NCBI GenBank assembly: GCA_902606585.1
Contig: CACLGX010000017.1
Coordinates: 1-35,690, forward strand
Reading direction: 5' to 3'
Source of the DNA: Paracoccaceae bacterium
Lineage (GTDB): Bacteria; Pseudomonadota; Alphaproteobacteria; Rhodobacterales; Rhodobacteraceae
DNA length: 35,690 nt
Part shown: positions 1-8,934 of the stretch, in pieces
Numbering within the stretch: the stretch's first letter is position 1
How the letters are laid out: every line of letters starts with the position of its first letter
Program-made: the position numbers and the translations under genes
Notes under the pieces: generated by a model
What the model saw: only the letters and a program-made list of their open reading frames with translations
Databases searched by the model: none
What the model was told of the DNA's origin: nothing

Positions 1-185
1 AAAGAGCAACACTCATATTTGTTGCTGAACTTGATGAAGCTTTAGAAATAGCAGATAGGGTCATTGTATTACACGAAGGAAATCTTGTTGGTGAATATCA
101 AAATAAAAGTAAAAATATACCAGAAATTGTATCAAGTTTTAGTGGAAGCGCTTATAAACAAGATAGCTCAAATTACGGAGCCTAA
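1..185 (+). CDS. Sugar-type ABC transporter ATP-binding protein, C-terminal fragment
   Basis: This is the 3' end of a gene that begins left of the window. Reading from base 3, about 60 codons are open to a TAA at 183-185. The visible peptide contains AELDEALEIADRVIVLHEGN, the typical stretch after the Walker B/D-loop region of RbsA/MglA-type ATPases (helix after the H-loop position, then the hydrophobic strand with 'V.V...G'). It would supply the cytoplasmic ATP-hydrolysing subunit for the permease that starts two bases downstream. The stop codon and the next start are almost contiguous, so the genes are probably co-transcribed and translationally coupled. The substrate cannot be judged from this fragment. 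Confidence 0.8.
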   Translation, partial: RATLIFVAELDEALEIADRVIVLHEGNLVGEYQNKSKNIPEIVSSFSGSAYKQDSSNYGA

Positions 186-187
186 AT

Positions 188-1210
188 ATGGCTAATGATC
201 AAAAAATGAATTCAAGACGATTTGCTATAAAGTACGGCTTTCTTATTCTGCTTGTAGGATTGGTAATTTTCTTTTCGATAGCAGCAGAGGGGTTTGCTGG
301 ACCTCGATCTGCAATATTTATTTTTCAATCTGTTTCTATAACAGGAATTTTAGCTCTTGGTGTTACAGCCACGTTGGTAGTAGATGGTTTTGATCTTTCT
401 ATAGGCTCCGTCGCAACTTCAGCTCTAATGCTATCTGCATACGTAATGGTTGTCTTAGAAATGAATGCTTTCTCTGCAATTGTTGCATGCTTATTCATGG
501 GTGCAGCAGTTGGATTTATAAATGGTTTACTAATAGTAAAAGCCAGAGTACCGGACCTGCTAGCAACACTTGGAATGATGTTTCTTTTAATTGGACTTCA
601 ACGTATACCAACAGAAGGTCGTTCAATTTCCACTGGAATGAAATTACCGGATGGGTCGACCGCTGAGGGAGTTTACTCTCAAGCTTTTTTATGGCTTGGC
701 AGACACAGACTAGACTTTTTTTTGGAAAAACTAATCCCCATCCCAGTGATTATTTTTATTCTTGTAGGCATACTAATATGGGTTTTTCTCGAGTTGACCC
801 GGCATGGAAGATTAATGTATGCTATTGGCTCAAATGAAACGGCTACAGCGCTAGCCGGCGCTAACGTGAATAAATACAAGATTTTAGCATATGTTATATC
901 GGGAGTAATGGCATCAATTGGCGGCATTTTGCTTTCTGCACGTCTGGGCAGAGGGGATATCGCATCAGGAAACAATCTTTTATTGGATTCAGTAGCTGCG
1001 GCCTTAATTGGATTTGCTGTTCTTGGTGCGGCTAAACCTAATGCATTTGGTACAGCAATAGGAGCTCTTTTTGTGGGTATTCTTTTACAGGGTCTCACTA
1101 TGATGAATGCACCCTATTATACACAAGATTTTGTAAAAGGCGCTGTCTTAGTGATTGCGTTGATTTTTACATTTGCCCTTTCTTTCAGTGGGCGCAAAAG
1201 TGGTCACTAA
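188..1210 (+). CDS. ABC transporter permease, ribose/sugar (RbsC) family
   Basis: This 340-residue, very hydrophobic protein has about eight to ten membrane segments and is the expected length for the BPD_transp_2 family of monosaccharide importers. Family features include the early 'GVTATLVVDGFDLSIGSVA' stretch (sugar permeases have a similar LT.GGIDLSVGS motif) and the cytoplasmic-loop region GSNETATALAGANVNKYK (residues about 217-234), which resembles the EAA-like loop 'G.N..AA..SGINV...K' that contacts the ATPase. It lies between the ATPase tail and a periplasmic binding protein, the usual rbsA-C-B order. The substrate is unknown: a pentose or related polyol is the default, but a nucleoside or other small solute is possible given the nitrogen-salvage genes nearby. 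Confidence 0.85.
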   Translation: MANDQKMNSRRFAIKYGFLILLVGLVIFFSIAAEGFAGPRSAIFIFQSVSITGILALGVTATLVVDGFDLSIGSVATSALMLSAYVMVVLEMNAFSAIVACLFMGAAVGFINGLLIVKARVPDLLATLGMMFLLIGLQRIPTEGRSISTGMKLPDGSTAEGVYSQAFLWLGRHRLDFFLEKLIPIPVIIFILVGILIWVFLELTRHGRLMYAIGSNETATALAGANVNKYKILAYVISGVMASIGGILLSARLGRGDIASGNNLLLDSVAAALIGFAVLGAAKPNAFGTAIGALFVGILLQGLTMMNAPYYTQDFVKGAVLVIALIFTFALSFSGRKSGH

Positions 1211-1242
1211 AATGTGACTTTAACAAACTAGGGAGGAATACT

Positions 1243-2289
1243 ATGTTTAGAAGATCATTGTTGAAATTAATAGGAGGTATGGTTGCATTACCTGTGACCC
1301 TGTCAACCTCTGCGTTTGCAGGAGATATGCCTGCACCATTTGATAATCCTGGTGACGTGAAAATCGCTCTTGTTAGGTATCTTTCAACAGGCGACTTTTT
1401 CCAAGCCTATCTATCAGGTGTAGAGACACAAGCTGCAGCTCTAGGAGTGGATTTGCGAGTTTTTGATAGCCGACAAGATGCAGCCTTACAATCAGATATG
1501 GTAGATCAAGCTATAGCTCTAGGTGTGGATGGAATTGTAATCCAACATGGACTAACCGAAAGTATGCGTGATGCTGCTCAAAGAGCAGTAGACGCGGGAA
1601 TAAAAGTCGTTGCGTTTGACGTGAATGTTGAAAACGCAGCAATTCCACAAATAGAACAATCTGACTATTTACTAGGTAAACTTGCTTTGGAGCAAGCCAT
1701 CAAAGATAATGGAACTTCTTGGAAAGCAGGATATGTTTATGTCCCGGGGATTGCACCGCTAGATAGGCGGCACGCTGCGTGGGAAGATATAAAAGCCGCT
1801 AATCCAGGCATTGAAGAAGTTGCTCAATTTGGAACGCTTGATAACCCAATTGCAAACACAAACGCTAACCAAGCAAGGTCTGTTTTGCAAGCAAACTCAG
1901 ATATTACAGTTATGTTTGCCCCATATGACGAATTTGCCAAAGGCGTAAAAATTGCAGTAGACGAAGCAGGCCTTACAGAGCAAATTGATATATATTCTGC
2001 AGATGTTTCAACTGCAGACATATCAGCAATGCGTGAACCTAATTCCGCTTGGGCAGCAACGGTTGCCACAAATCCAGCCGTTGTTGGAGAAGTGTCTGTT
2101 AGATCACTCGCGATGATGCTTGCAGGTGAAAACCCAGGAAGTAATGTCGTTGTACCACCAACTCTGATCACTCAGAAATTCTTAAATGACAATGACATCA
2201 AAAATATGGAAGATTTATCAGCGAAAATGCCACAATTTGCTCATGCTGATGTATCAGTCCCAAGTTGGATGCCATTGCCTAAGCGCTAG
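1243..2289 (+). CDS. Periplasmic substrate-binding protein of a sugar-type ABC importer
   Basis: This 348-residue protein is of the Peripla_BP_4 (RbsB-like) type. The N-terminus has two arginines, a hydrophobic stretch and an ALA-type cleavage site (…STSAFA|GD, residues about 22-28), so it is exported. The RRSLLK motif is also Tat-like. The mature part starts with a beta strand (KIALVRYLSTGDFF), followed by the repeated 'aggregate at hinge' pattern VDQAIALGVDGIVIQHG that is typical of this fold (QADMVDQAIA…GVDGIVI). A strong ribosome-binding site (GGGAGG, 1231-1236) precedes the ATG. The 32-bp gap after the permease gene may allow separate expression, as is common for abundant binding proteins. 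It converges with the urease operon. The ligand cannot be predicted. Confidence 0.85.
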   Translation: MFRRSLLKLIGGMVALPVTLSTSAFAGDMPAPFDNPGDVKIALVRYLSTGDFFQAYLSGVETQAAALGVDLRVFDSRQDAALQSDMVDQAIALGVDGIVIQHGLTESMRDAAQRAVDAGIKVVAFDVNVENAAIPQIEQSDYLLGKLALEQAIKDNGTSWKAGYVYVPGIAPLDRRHAAWEDIKAANPGIEEVAQFGTLDNPIANTNANQARSVLQANSDITVMFAPYDEFAKGVKIAVDEAGLTEQIDIYSADVSTADISAMREPNSAWAATVATNPAVVGEVSVRSLAMMLAGENPGSNVVVPPTLITQKFLNDNDIKNMEDLSAKMPQFAHADVSVPSWMPLPKR

Positions 2290-2295
2290 AAACTT

Positions 2296-2326
2296 TATGA
2301 GCTGGGGAATAAATCCCCAGCTCATA
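2296..2326. terminator. Bidirectional terminator-like hairpin between ABC and urease operons
   Basis: A perfect 13-bp inverted repeat (left arm 2296-2308, right arm 2314-2326) encloses a 5-base loop, with a GC-rich core (GAGCTGGGGA). It sits 6 bp after the binding-protein stop and contains the ureG stop codon (TGA, complement of 2322-2324) in its right arm. Neither side has a strong T-run, so termination is inferred from position and stem strength. The hairpin could also protect both mRNA 3' ends. Confidence 0.75.
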
Positions 2327-2936
2327 GCCCAGCTAAATCAGTTATAGCTTGCGAAACCTTTTCAATATTTAAATTATTTTTTGCTTGTATCAAAAAATAA
2401 GGCCTATCTTCCCTTGCTACTTTTAGATCGCTTTCCATCGAACTCAAATCAACATCAACGTAAGGGGCTAAATCAGTTTTATTAACAAGCAAAATATCTG
2501 ATTTCATCATCGCTGGACCTCGCTTTCTTGGAATATCAGAGCCCATCGCTACATCAATCATGTAAACTGTTATATCTGCTAATTCTGGAGAAAATGTTGC
2601 TGACAAGTTGTCTCCGCCGCTTTCGATAAATATTAGGTCTAAATCATCATGCCGTCGCTGTAATTCTTCTACGGCTGCAAGATTGATTGAAGCATCTTCT
2701 CTTATAGCGGTATGGGGACAACCACCTGTTTCCACACCAATTAGACGCTCTTCTGGAAGGATTTGCATCCGCATTAAGGCCTCTGCATCTTCTTTTGTAT
2801 AAATATCATTTGTTATGACACCGATTGAAAATCTTTGTGTTAGTTCTTTTACAACCGCAGCTGTAAATGAGGTTTTTCCTGCTCCTACTGGACCACCAAT
2901 ACCAATACGAACTGCAGACTTTCTTTGACTATTCAT
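2322..2936 (-). CDS. ureG: Urease accessory GTPase UreG
   Basis: This 204-residue SIMIBI-class GTPase powers nickel insertion into apo-urease as part of the UreD/F/G complex. The P-loop [10 protein letters not shown] is at residues 14-23. The invariant nickel-binding Cys-Pro-His is at 73-75 within the stretch [10 protein letters not shown] Walker-B-like [12 protein letters not shown] and the guanine-specificity NKTD motif (LLVNKTDL) follow. The length matches the family. The ATG overlaps the ureF stop by four bases (ATGA), giving translational coupling. It is the last gene of the urease operon and its stop codon lies inside the hairpin at 2296-2326. Confidence 0.97.
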   Translation of the reverse strand: MNSQRKSAVRIGIGGPVGAGKTSFTAAVVKELTQRFSIGVITNDIYTKEDAEALMRMQILPEERLIGVETGGCPHTAIREDASINLAAVEELQRRHDDLDLIFIESGGDNLSATFSPELADITVYMIDVAMGSDIPRKRGPAMMKSDILLVNKTDLAPYVDVDLSSMESDLKVAREDRPYFLIQAKNNLNIEKVSQAITDLAGL

Positions 2937-3577
2937 GTTTTAAAAATCCGTGGCTGAAGATATTCGTGTTCCATGGCTGAAACGTCTGAAAAAAAACAGG
3001 CAGAATTTAAATCATCAATTTCACTTTCGGAAGCGGTTTGTACCAGATCGGAAATTGTCTGGTAAAGCTCTAACATTATACGCTGTCCCTCAGTTTGACC
3101 AATAGGTATTAGACGAATTGCAGCCGATATAAGATTAGAACAAAATGCGTACAGATAAGCTGGTAGAATGAGATCTTGCTCAATACTCTGGTTTTTTGAA
3201 GCCAAGGCAACAGCTATTGGCAAAGATAGTTCACCTATGTCCTGTTGCCAGACATCCTCAATTACCTTTGCAAATGCACTGCCTTGAAGCTTTGTTTCCA
3301 GCAGGCGCTCTCCAGCAGGGCACAATGCCATAGATAACTCATTCATTTTCCTGACGTCATGCCCTCGGAGTATCAGACTTATAAAAATAGCGTCAGTTCT
3401 TAAAGATCCATACTCTAGTAGATCTGTAATCCACTTTTGCAATTTCTCACCATTGCTTACATGACCTTTATCAATGGCCCACTCTAATCCATGGGAATAG
3501 GCAAAGGCACCGATTGGAAATGCGGGAGACATCCACTGCATTACTGTCATAAATTTCAAATCAGTGTGTATGTGCAT
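2933..3577 (-). CDS. ureF: Urease accessory protein UreF
   Basis: This all-helical 214-residue protein acts as the GTPase-gating scaffold between UreG and the UreD-apo-urease complex. The diagnostic N-terminal segment [20 protein letters not shown] (residues about 15-34) matches the UreF signature '[16 protein letters not shown]'. The chosen ATG overlaps the 3' end of ureE by 17 bp, so its first codons (MHIHTD) read the UreE histidine tail in another frame. A second in-frame ATG at residue 10 (3550) would begin after the ureE stop. Neither has a convincing Shine-Dalgarno sequence, so the exact start is uncertain. Confidence 0.95.
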   Translation of the reverse strand: MHIHTDLKFMTVMQWMSPAFPIGAFAYSHGLEWAIDKGHVSNGEKLQKWITDLLEYGSLRTDAIFISLILRGHDVRKMNELSMALCPAGERLLETKLQGSAFAKVIEDVWQQDIGELSLPIAVALASKNQSIEQDLILPAYLYAFCSNLISAAIRLIPIGQTEGQRIMLELYQTISDLVQTASESEIDDLNSACFFSDVSAMEHEYLQPRIFKT

Positions 3578-4028
3578 GAGTGCTTCTTACGTGTTCATGT
3601 GAATGTGTTCTGCCATGCCCATAAGCTCCACCAAGTGGGGTAAATGGTTCAGTCACATGTGTTATAATTCCACCTAAGTGCTCTACCATATGTTCTATGA
3701 CATGATCGTGCTGAATAAGTATTCGGGTCTGCTCAACTTGTGCTGGCGTGTGGCGGTTTCCGATATGCCAAGCATATTCTAACATTTTACTTCCTGTAAT
3801 CTCAGCCAACAATTCTGGTTTGGCTATTATTTCAACAAGATTTTCATCATCTAATTCTAGTTTGTCACCATGATTCAAATTTGTTGCTTTTTCGAGATCT
3901 ATCAAAAAATCTATTCCACAATCCGTAAGCAGTCTTTTTCTACGGAGAAACCGATCTGAGTAATTCAGAGAGCACTTTAATTTAGCATTTGAAGTGGGGC
4001 TCGTAATGACTGATTTAACTAAGAGCAT
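3561..4028 (-). CDS. ureE: Urease nickel metallochaperone UreE
   Basis: This 155-residue protein has the UreE N-terminal domain followed by the metal-binding domain. The WHIGNRHTPAQ motif (about 88-98) and the HDHVIEHMVEHLGG helix contain the dimer-interface histidine that binds nickel. The C-terminus is a short histidine-rich tail (about eight His in the last 22 residues) that may store or buffer Ni(II). The start ATG lies nine bases after ureC, and a TAGGA Shine-Dalgarno overlaps the ureC stop. It donates nickel to UreG during urease maturation. Confidence 0.95.
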   Translation of the reverse strand: MLLVKSVITSPTSNAKLKCSLNYSDRFLRRKRLLTDCGIDFLIDLEKATNLNHGDKLELDDENLVEIIAKPELLAEITGSKMLEYAWHIGNRHTPAQVEQTRILIQHDHVIEHMVEHLGGIITHVTEPFTPLGGAYGHGRTHSHEHVRSTHAHTH

Positions 4029-4037
4029 ATTGATTTC

Positions 4038-5747
4038 CTAAAACATAAAATAGCGCTGCGCCATAGATACTTCGTCGGCTGGCTGGCAAGTTAAAAGTTC
4101 GCCATCCGCGCGGACTTCATAAGTCTCTGGGTCAACTTCAATAATTGGCAGCGCCACGTTTAACTTTAAATCTAGTTTTCCAATTTTTCTCGTATTTGTA
4201 ACTGGTACCGTTTTCTTTGCTAAGCCCAGTCTGCTTCCAATACCGTCATTTTGAGCGGCACCTGAAACAAAACTCACTGAAGACTCTGAAAGTGCTCGTC
4301 CATAAGCCCCAAACATTGATCTGGTATAAACTGGTTGTGGGGTTGGGATTGAAGCATTTGGATCACCCATTTGAGCAACAGCTATAGTTCCTCCCAATAT
4401 TACCATCTCTGGCTTTACTCCAAAAAAAGCAGGGTTCCAAAGAACCAAGTCCGCCCGTTTCCCGGGCTCCACTGAGCCAACCTCATCAGAGATTCCATGG
4501 GCTATTGCTGGGTTTATAGTGTATTTTGCGATATAACGGCGAGCTCTTAAATTGTCATTATTACCCACCTCTTCTGAAAGTTTGCCTCTTTGCTTTTTCA
4601 TTTTGTCAGCAGTTTGCCAGGTTCTTATAATAACTTCCCCAACCCGTCCCATGGCTTGGCTGTCCGAAGCAATGATAGAAAAGGCCCCCATGTCGTGCAA
4701 TATATCTTCAGCTGCAATTGTTTCTCGCCTTATACGACTCTCAGCAAATGCTATGTCTTCAGGAATAGATTTATCAAGATGGTGACAGACCATTAACATG
4801 TCTAAGTGTTCTTCAACCGTATTTTTGGTGAATGGTCTCGTTGGGTTAGTTGAAGAAGGCAGTACAAATTGTTCACCACAAATTTTTATTATATCAGGCG
4901 CATGACCGCCTCCAGCTCCTTCAGTATGAAAAGCATGTATTGTTCTTCCTTTCATGGACTCAACTGTTCGCTCCACAAAACCACTTTCGTTTAATGTGTC
5001 AGTGTGAATCATCACCTGAACATCAAGATTATCCGCTACACCCAAACAACAATCAATTGCTTGCGGGGTTGTTCCCCAGTCTTCATGCAGTTTTAACGCA
5101 CAAGCTCCACCCAACACCTGTTCTTCCAGCGCATCAGGTAGCGAGGCATTGCCTTTACCTGCAAATGCTAAATTCATTGGCAAGCCATCTGCGGCCTGCA
5201 ACATCCTACCGATATGCCAAGGACCTGGCGTACAAGTTGTAGCTAAAGTGCCATGTGCCGGCCCCGTTCCACCACCTAGCATTGTAGTAACACCAGAGTG
5301 CAGAGCATCATCTATTTGCTGCGGACAAATGTAATGGATATGACTATCAAAGCCCCCCGCGGTTAATATTTTACCCTCTCCAGCAATAATTTCTGTGCCG
5401 GGGCCAATTATTATATCAACATTTGGTTGGGTATCTGGGTTACCAGCTTTGCCTAGCGCTTCTATTTTTCCATCTCTAACAGCGACGTCGGCTTTGTAAA
5501 TTCCTATATAATCAAGAATGAGAGCATTTGTGATTACTGTGTCGGGCGCTCCATCAGCTCTTGTTACTTGCGATTGACCCATACCATCGCGAATAACCTT
5601 ACCACCACCAAATTTAACTTCTTCTCCATAAGTAGTTAGATCTTTTTCAACCTCGATAAAAAGATCGGTATCAGCCAATCTAATCTTATCCCCTTCAGTG
5701 GGGCCATACATTCCTGTGTAATCAAATCTCGAAATTTCTATAGCCAT
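4038..5747 (-). CDS. ureC: Urease alpha (catalytic) subunit
   Basis: This 569-residue catalytic subunit hydrolyses urea to ammonia and carbamate in the cytoplasm. All metal-centre residues are visible: His136 and His138 ([10 protein letters not shown]), the carbamylated Lys219 (ALKLHEDWG), His248 ([11 protein letters not shown]), His274 ([14 protein letters not shown]) and Asp362 ([14 protein letters not shown]). The mobile-flap cysteine and histidine are Cys321 and His322 (MVCHHLDK). Length and numbering match characterised bacterial UreC (two residues longer at the front). The start overlaps the ureB stop by one base (TAATG). Nothing suggests loss of function. Confidence 0.98.
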   Translation of the reverse strand: MAIEISRFDYTGMYGPTEGDKIRLADTDLFIEVEKDLTTYGEEVKFGGGKVIRDGMGQSQVTRADGAPDTVITNALILDYIGIYKADVAVRDGKIEALGKAGNPDTQPNVDIIIGPGTEIIAGEGKILTAGGFDSHIHYICPQQIDDALHSGVTTMLGGGTGPAHGTLATTCTPGPWHIGRMLQAADGLPMNLAFAGKGNASLPDALEEQVLGGACALKLHEDWGTTPQAIDCCLGVADNLDVQVMIHTDTLNESGFVERTVESMKGRTIHAFHTEGAGGGHAPDIIKICGEQFVLPSSTNPTRPFTKNTVEEHLDMLMVCHHLDKSIPEDIAFAESRIRRETIAAEDILHDMGAFSIIASDSQAMGRVGEVIIRTWQTADKMKKQRGKLSEEVGNNDNLRARRYIAKYTINPAIAHGISDEVGSVEPGKRADLVLWNPAFFGVKPEMVILGGTIAVAQMGDPNASIPTPQPVYTRSMFGAYGRALSESSVSFVSGAAQNDGIGSRLGLAKKTVPVTNTRKIGKLDLKLNVALPIIEVDPETYEVRADGELLTCQPADEVSMAQRYFMF

Positions 5748-6052
5748 TAAAGATCACCCATTATTTTACCATTAAAACCAAAAATTCTTTTTTCTCCTGA
5801 AAAAGGAATAAGATTCACTTTTCTCGATTGACCTGGCTCAAATCGAACTGCTGTACCGGAGGCTATATCTAACCGCATACCTCGAGCACTTTCTCGTTCA
5901 AAAGAAAGGGCTTCGTTCGTTTCAAAAAAATGATAATGGCTACCCACCTGAATGGGACGGTCTCCAGTATTGGATACCATTATAGAAGAACCTTCTCGTC
6001 CTTTATTCAAAGTTATAGTATCATTTGACGTTATGATTTCACCTGGTTTCAT
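5747..6052 (-). CDS. ureB: Urease beta subunit
   Basis: This 101-residue structural subunit has the canonical start MKPGEI and the family motif '[19 protein letters not shown]' (residues about 29-47), followed by FEPGQSRKV and a glycine-rich C-terminus. With separate ureA (100 aa) and ureC it gives the three-subunit enzyme typical of proteobacteria, unlike the fused A/B type. It begins 18 bp after ureA with a purine-rich ribosome-binding site (GAAAAGAG) and ends by overlapping the ureC ATG by one base, so expression is stoichiometrically coupled. Confidence 0.97.
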   Translation of the reverse strand: MKPGEIITSNDTITLNKGREGSSIMVSNTGDRPIQVGSHYHFFETNEALSFERESARGMRLDIASGTAVRFEPGQSRKVNLIPFSGEKRIFGFNGKIMGDL

Positions 6053-6070
6053 GAACTACTCTTTTCTTTC

Positions 6071-6373
6071 CTATCTGATTGGTTTGTGAACTGTGACAAG
6101 CTTTGTTCCGTCAGGAAATGTGGCCTCAACCTGAACTTCTGATATCATATCTGGAATTCCATCCATACAGTCAGATGATTTGACTATTGTTGCTCCATAT
6201 TCCATCATTTCAGCCACACTTTTACCATCTCGGGCCCCCTCAACAACTGCATCGCAAATTAATGCAATTGCCTCGGGATAATTAAGTTTGACGCCACGAT
6301 CTTTTCTTTTACGAGCAACTTCGGCTGCCATTGATATCAAAAGTTTATCTTTCTCACGAGGTGATAATTGCAT
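6071..6373 (-). CDS. ureA: Urease gamma subunit
   Basis: This 100-residue subunit begins [12 protein letters not shown], the canonical UreA start, and contains [10 protein letters not shown], the DGKSVAEMM motif and a C-terminal [15 protein letters not shown]. An upstream in-frame TTG at 6385 would add four residues. The ATG at 6373 is preferred because it gives the usual 100-residue length and overlaps the ureD stop by one base (TAATG). It packs with UreB and UreC to form the (alpha-beta-gamma)3 enzyme. Confidence 0.96.
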   Translation of the reverse strand: MQLSPREKDKLLISMAAEVARKRKDRGVKLNYPEAIALICDAVVEGARDGKSVAEMMEYGATIVKSSDCMDGIPDMISEVQVEATFPDGTKLVTVHKPIR

Positions 6374-7188
6374 TATAGGCTCCAAGTTTTAGGCAAATTT
6401 TTATCTGTAATTTCATTGATTATTGGCACTAGCATTTTCCTCAATTCGTACCCTGTTGAAGCGAGGAGGCGCATCACTAAAAAATCGTCACTTATTAGGC
6501 TTATTCCTGATCTAGTATTCAACCGATCTCTAACCGTTTTCAAAAATGATTTGGCTTTTTGTGATTTGTATATAATTAGAGCCGTAGCCAAAAAACCGTC
6601 AGCAACTGCAGGTCTTTTCAAGATTTTTGAAATATTTCCACTCAGATAAGTTCTATCAAAAAAAATGATTTTGTTATCTAATTTGATTTCAATCATATCA
6701 TCGAAATGTCCAGAAACGCTAATCTCACCCATTGCCAATCGACCAAAAATTATCGGCTCAACAATTAGGGCTTCTGCTTTAGATGAAAACTCTACCTTGA
6801 GTTTTCGCTTTATTCTGCCCTGATCAAAAACAATTGTTTCTTGCGGAAGCCACCAAACAGAAGAAGAGCCTTTTAAGATAATATTATTTTCAACTAGAGC
6901 AGAAGTACTATCACCACTTTTATAAATCCGCTCACACCCTTGCGTGGTTAATGTTAAAAGTGATTTATCCTTACAAGTGATACTATTTAAGAATTCATCA
7001 CCACCCGTTAGCCCACCGGAAGTATTAATCATAATGCATTCAAGCCGGTTTTTATGCCTTGGGAAAAGTGCTTTGGTAGCTCCTTGCTGAAAGAGCTCTT
7101 GAATTTCACTATCCCCTTTTATGCTAAGACGTAAAGTTCCTTGAGCCCTTGGGGGATTTCCCTCTTTCACAATTTTCTCTAAATACAT
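6373..7188 (-). CDS. ureD: Urease accessory protein UreD (UreH)
   Basis: This 271-residue protein is the first gene of the operon. It has the UreD fold signatures: [13 protein letters not shown] (residues about 54-66), [11 protein letters not shown], and [16 protein letters not shown]. UreD binds apo-urease and, with UreF, forms the tunnel through which UreG delivers nickel. The position before ureA is the common arrangement in alphaproteobacteria. A weak AGG precedes the ATG. No urea transporter or nickel transporter gene accompanies the operon here. Confidence 0.95.
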   Translation of the reverse strand: MYLEKIVKEGNPPRAQGTLRLSIKGDSEIQELFQQGATKALFPRHKNRLECIMINTSGGLTGGDEFLNSITCKDKSLLTLTTQGCERIYKSGDSTSALVENNIILKGSSSVWWLPQETIVFDQGRIKRKLKVEFSSKAEALIVEPIIFGRLAMGEISVSGHFDDMIEIKLDNKIIFFDRTYLSGNISKILKRPAVADGFLATALIIYKSQKAKSFLKTVRDRLNTRSGISLISDDFLVMRLLASTGYELRKMLVPIINEITDKNLPKTWSL

Positions 7189-7336
7189 TTAACGCCTAAC
7201 CTGAAAACTTGAAGTCGCATCTTGTTATAATCAGTTTGGACTAAATAATCTCGAATTTAAATTTGTTACGGATATTTTTAGATTAATTTTGAAATGATTT
7301 TTTCCAAACGATTAAATTTTCACCATAATTCAATTT
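7189..7336. other. 148-bp AT-rich spacer upstream of ureD
   Basis: No gene is visible in this gap, which separates the co-directional HMG-CoA-lyase-like gene from ureD. A TATAAC hexamer on the minus strand (complement of about 7234-7239) lies at a plausible distance for a ureD promoter, but no good -35 was found and no NtrC-type site is recognisable. A 10-bp A/T palindrome lies at 7254-7263. The gap is long enough to hold a separate urease promoter, but I cannot prove one. Confidence 0.3.
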
Positions 7337-8230
7337 TCAAATCTTGAAATCACCCGCTGCTAAAAGAGCACTAGGCAAGGGGTGCTTTACCTGTTCTCGA
7401 AGCCATTCAGCCACTTTTATTGACGCATCAAGATCAACTCCAGTATTGAAGCCGGATCTTTCAAATAAGTAAATAAGATCTTCTATTGCAACATTTCCAG
7501 TAGCGTTTGGAGCAAAGGGGCAGCCGCCAATACCACCAAAACTAGCATCAAATCTTTTAACACCCAGTTCAAACGCAGTCCAAGCATTGGAAATCGCTGT
7601 ATTGCGAGTATTATGTAAATGTAAGCGGACAGGTGTATCGGAATACAAAGAAATCAAAGGCTCAACTTTTTCCTTTATATCTTTTGGAACAGCAACGCCA
7701 ATCGTGTCTGCCAAAGAAATCTCATCAGGGCAAAGATCTAAACATTTTTCAGCAATTTCAACTACTCGCGATGGCTTCACTTCCCCCTCAAATGGACAAC
7801 CAAAAGCAGCTGCAATTGAAATGCAAACCTTAATACCTTTCTCTTTATTTGCGAGCAATTCCGATATGTATTTAATGCTCTGAGCTGTAGTCATACCTTG
7901 ATTTCTAAGACTAAACTCATCAGAAGCTACAATTACAAAAGTTATTTCATCGCATTCCGAATCTAATGCCCTTGAAAAGCCCCGTTCATTTAAAACAAGG
8001 CCACTATAGCTTGCTCGCTTTTTTATCAACAATTCATCTAAAAGCTCTTCTGGATTAGCCATTTGCGGAACTTTTTTTGGATTTACAAAACTTGCTACTT
8101 CGATCCTAGAAATACCCGTTTCTATTGAGCGAGAAATCAACTGCAATTTCTGTTTAATTGAGAAAATTACAGGTTCGTTTTGCAGTCCATCTCGAGGGGT
8201 GACATCAATAATCTCAAATTCAGTTACCAT
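7337..8230 (-). CDS. Hydroxymethylglutaryl-CoA lyase-like TIM-barrel protein
   Basis: This 297-residue protein belongs to the HMGL/DRE-TIM metallolyase family. HMG-CoA lyase cleaves 3-hydroxy-3-methylglutaryl-CoA to acetyl-CoA and acetoacetate. The entry motif VTPRDGLQNE supplies Arg13 and metal-binding Asp14. HLHN gives the metal ligands His204 and His206, and the catalytic loop GGIGGCPFAPNATGN carries Cys237 and ligand Asn246. FGCPFEGEV (144-151) is also typical. The HLHNTRNT segment replaces the HFHDTRG of leucine-pathway enzymes, and no other leucine-catabolism gene is nearby. It may therefore act on a related 3-hydroxy-acyl-CoA produced by the neighbouring pathway, which has CoA-transferases. 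Family certain; exact substrate uncertain. Confidence 0.8.
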   Translation of the reverse strand: MVTEFEIIDVTPRDGLQNEPVIFSIKQKLQLISRSIETGISRIEVASFVNPKKVPQMANPEELLDELLIKKRASYSGLVLNERGFSRALDSECDEITFVIVASDEFSLRNQGMTTAQSIKYISELLANKEKGIKVCISIAAAFGCPFEGEVKPSRVVEIAEKCLDLCPDEISLADTIGVAVPKDIKEKVEPLISLYSDTPVRLHLHNTRNTAISNAWTAFELGVKRFDASFGGIGGCPFAPNATGNVAIEDLIYLFERSGFNTGVDLDASIKVAEWLREQVKHPLPSALLAAGDFKI

Positions 8231-8250
8231 GCTATACTCTTTAATAATAA

Positions 8251-8934
8251 TTACGGCTTAATAACCGTTTTTCCAATTTTAATATTAAACTTTTCTTTGG
8301 CAATTTTTCTTATTTCATCGAAGCAAATTCCAATCCGGAAAGGTTCAAAAGTGTCCAAATCAATGATAGTCGAACCTAAACCTTCAGGATGATCATACTT
8401 TGTTTTTCCACTATCTACTGGCAAATCAACCTTATCGCGCAATTCACTTTCAACATCATTAAAATCATACTTACTGCCAGATAAAGACATATTTGCTGAA
8501 GAGCCGAAAACGCCCTTTCCACTTTTCAAAGCAAGACGAGCGATTTCATTATGTATTGGCCCAGCATTCATCAATAAATCAATGGTACCAGTCTTTGATG
8601 CATTCTTTAGTACAAAAGGATCTGCGTTTTTGATTATTGGATGGTTAGGATCATATCGCCCTACTATTGACAGCGGGAGATTTGCTCCCAACGTTACAGC
8701 CTCAACAAAATTCAGCTGCTTTGTGGTAAATTGTATCATTTCTCTGAACATTTCTATGCTACCAAAACAGCCGCAAGGTTTGTTAAAACTACGCTTTTTG
8801 TATTCAAAAATTTTTTGAATAGCTCCTGCTGTTTGCCCAACTATTGCATAGCCTACATCAGTTCTAAAAATAGCAGTCTGTGAATTCGAAACCGTATCAA
8901 AAACAGCTTTGGCAATGTCTTGAGGTTTTTCCAT
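8251..8934 (-). CDS. Sua5/YciO/YrdC-domain (threonylcarbamoyl-AMP synthase-like) protein
   Basis: This 227-residue protein starts at the ATG at 8934, which has an AAGGG ribosome-binding site six bases upstream. An in-frame TTG at 8961 is less likely. YrdC-fold motifs are present: RTDVGYA (24-30, cf. PTDTVYGL), the basic nucleotide-binding motif KKRSFNKP (46-53), GSSANMS (144-150, cf. PSANLSG) and a late GLGSTIIDL (cf. G.ESTVVD). Housekeeping TsaC/Sua5 makes threonylcarbamoyl-AMP for tRNA t6A modification. This copy sits in a catabolic cluster before an HMG-CoA-lyase-like gene, and its motifs deviate from the housekeeping form, so a specialised carbamoyl or adenylate chemistry is possible. That is inference. 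Family assignment is good. Confidence 0.72.
   Translation of the reverse strand: MEKPQDIAKAVFDTVSNSQTAIFRTDVGYAIVGQTAGAIQKIFEYKKRSFNKPCGCFGSIEMFREMIQFTTKQLNFVEAVTLGANLPLSIVGRYDPNHPIIKNADPFVLKNASKTGTIDLLMNAGPIHNEIARLALKSGKGVFGSSANMSLSGSKYDFNDVESELRDKVDLPVDSGKTKYDHPEGLGSTIIDLDTFEPFRIGICFDEIRKIAKEKFNIKIGKTVIKP

Noticed and set aside
4850-5242. Plus-strand ORF of 130 codons inside ureC
   Set aside because: It is a shadow of the ureC coding region. All UreC active-site residues are read from the minus strand.
6374-6385. TTG start that would extend UreA by four residues
   Set aside because: The ATG at 6373 gives the standard MQLSP start and 100-residue length and overlaps the ureD stop.
6368-6649. 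Plus-strand ORF of 93 codons whose start looks like a signal peptide
   Set aside because: It lies wholly antisense to the conserved ureD gene, has no ribosome-binding site, and its hydrophobic start is the complement of coding sequence.
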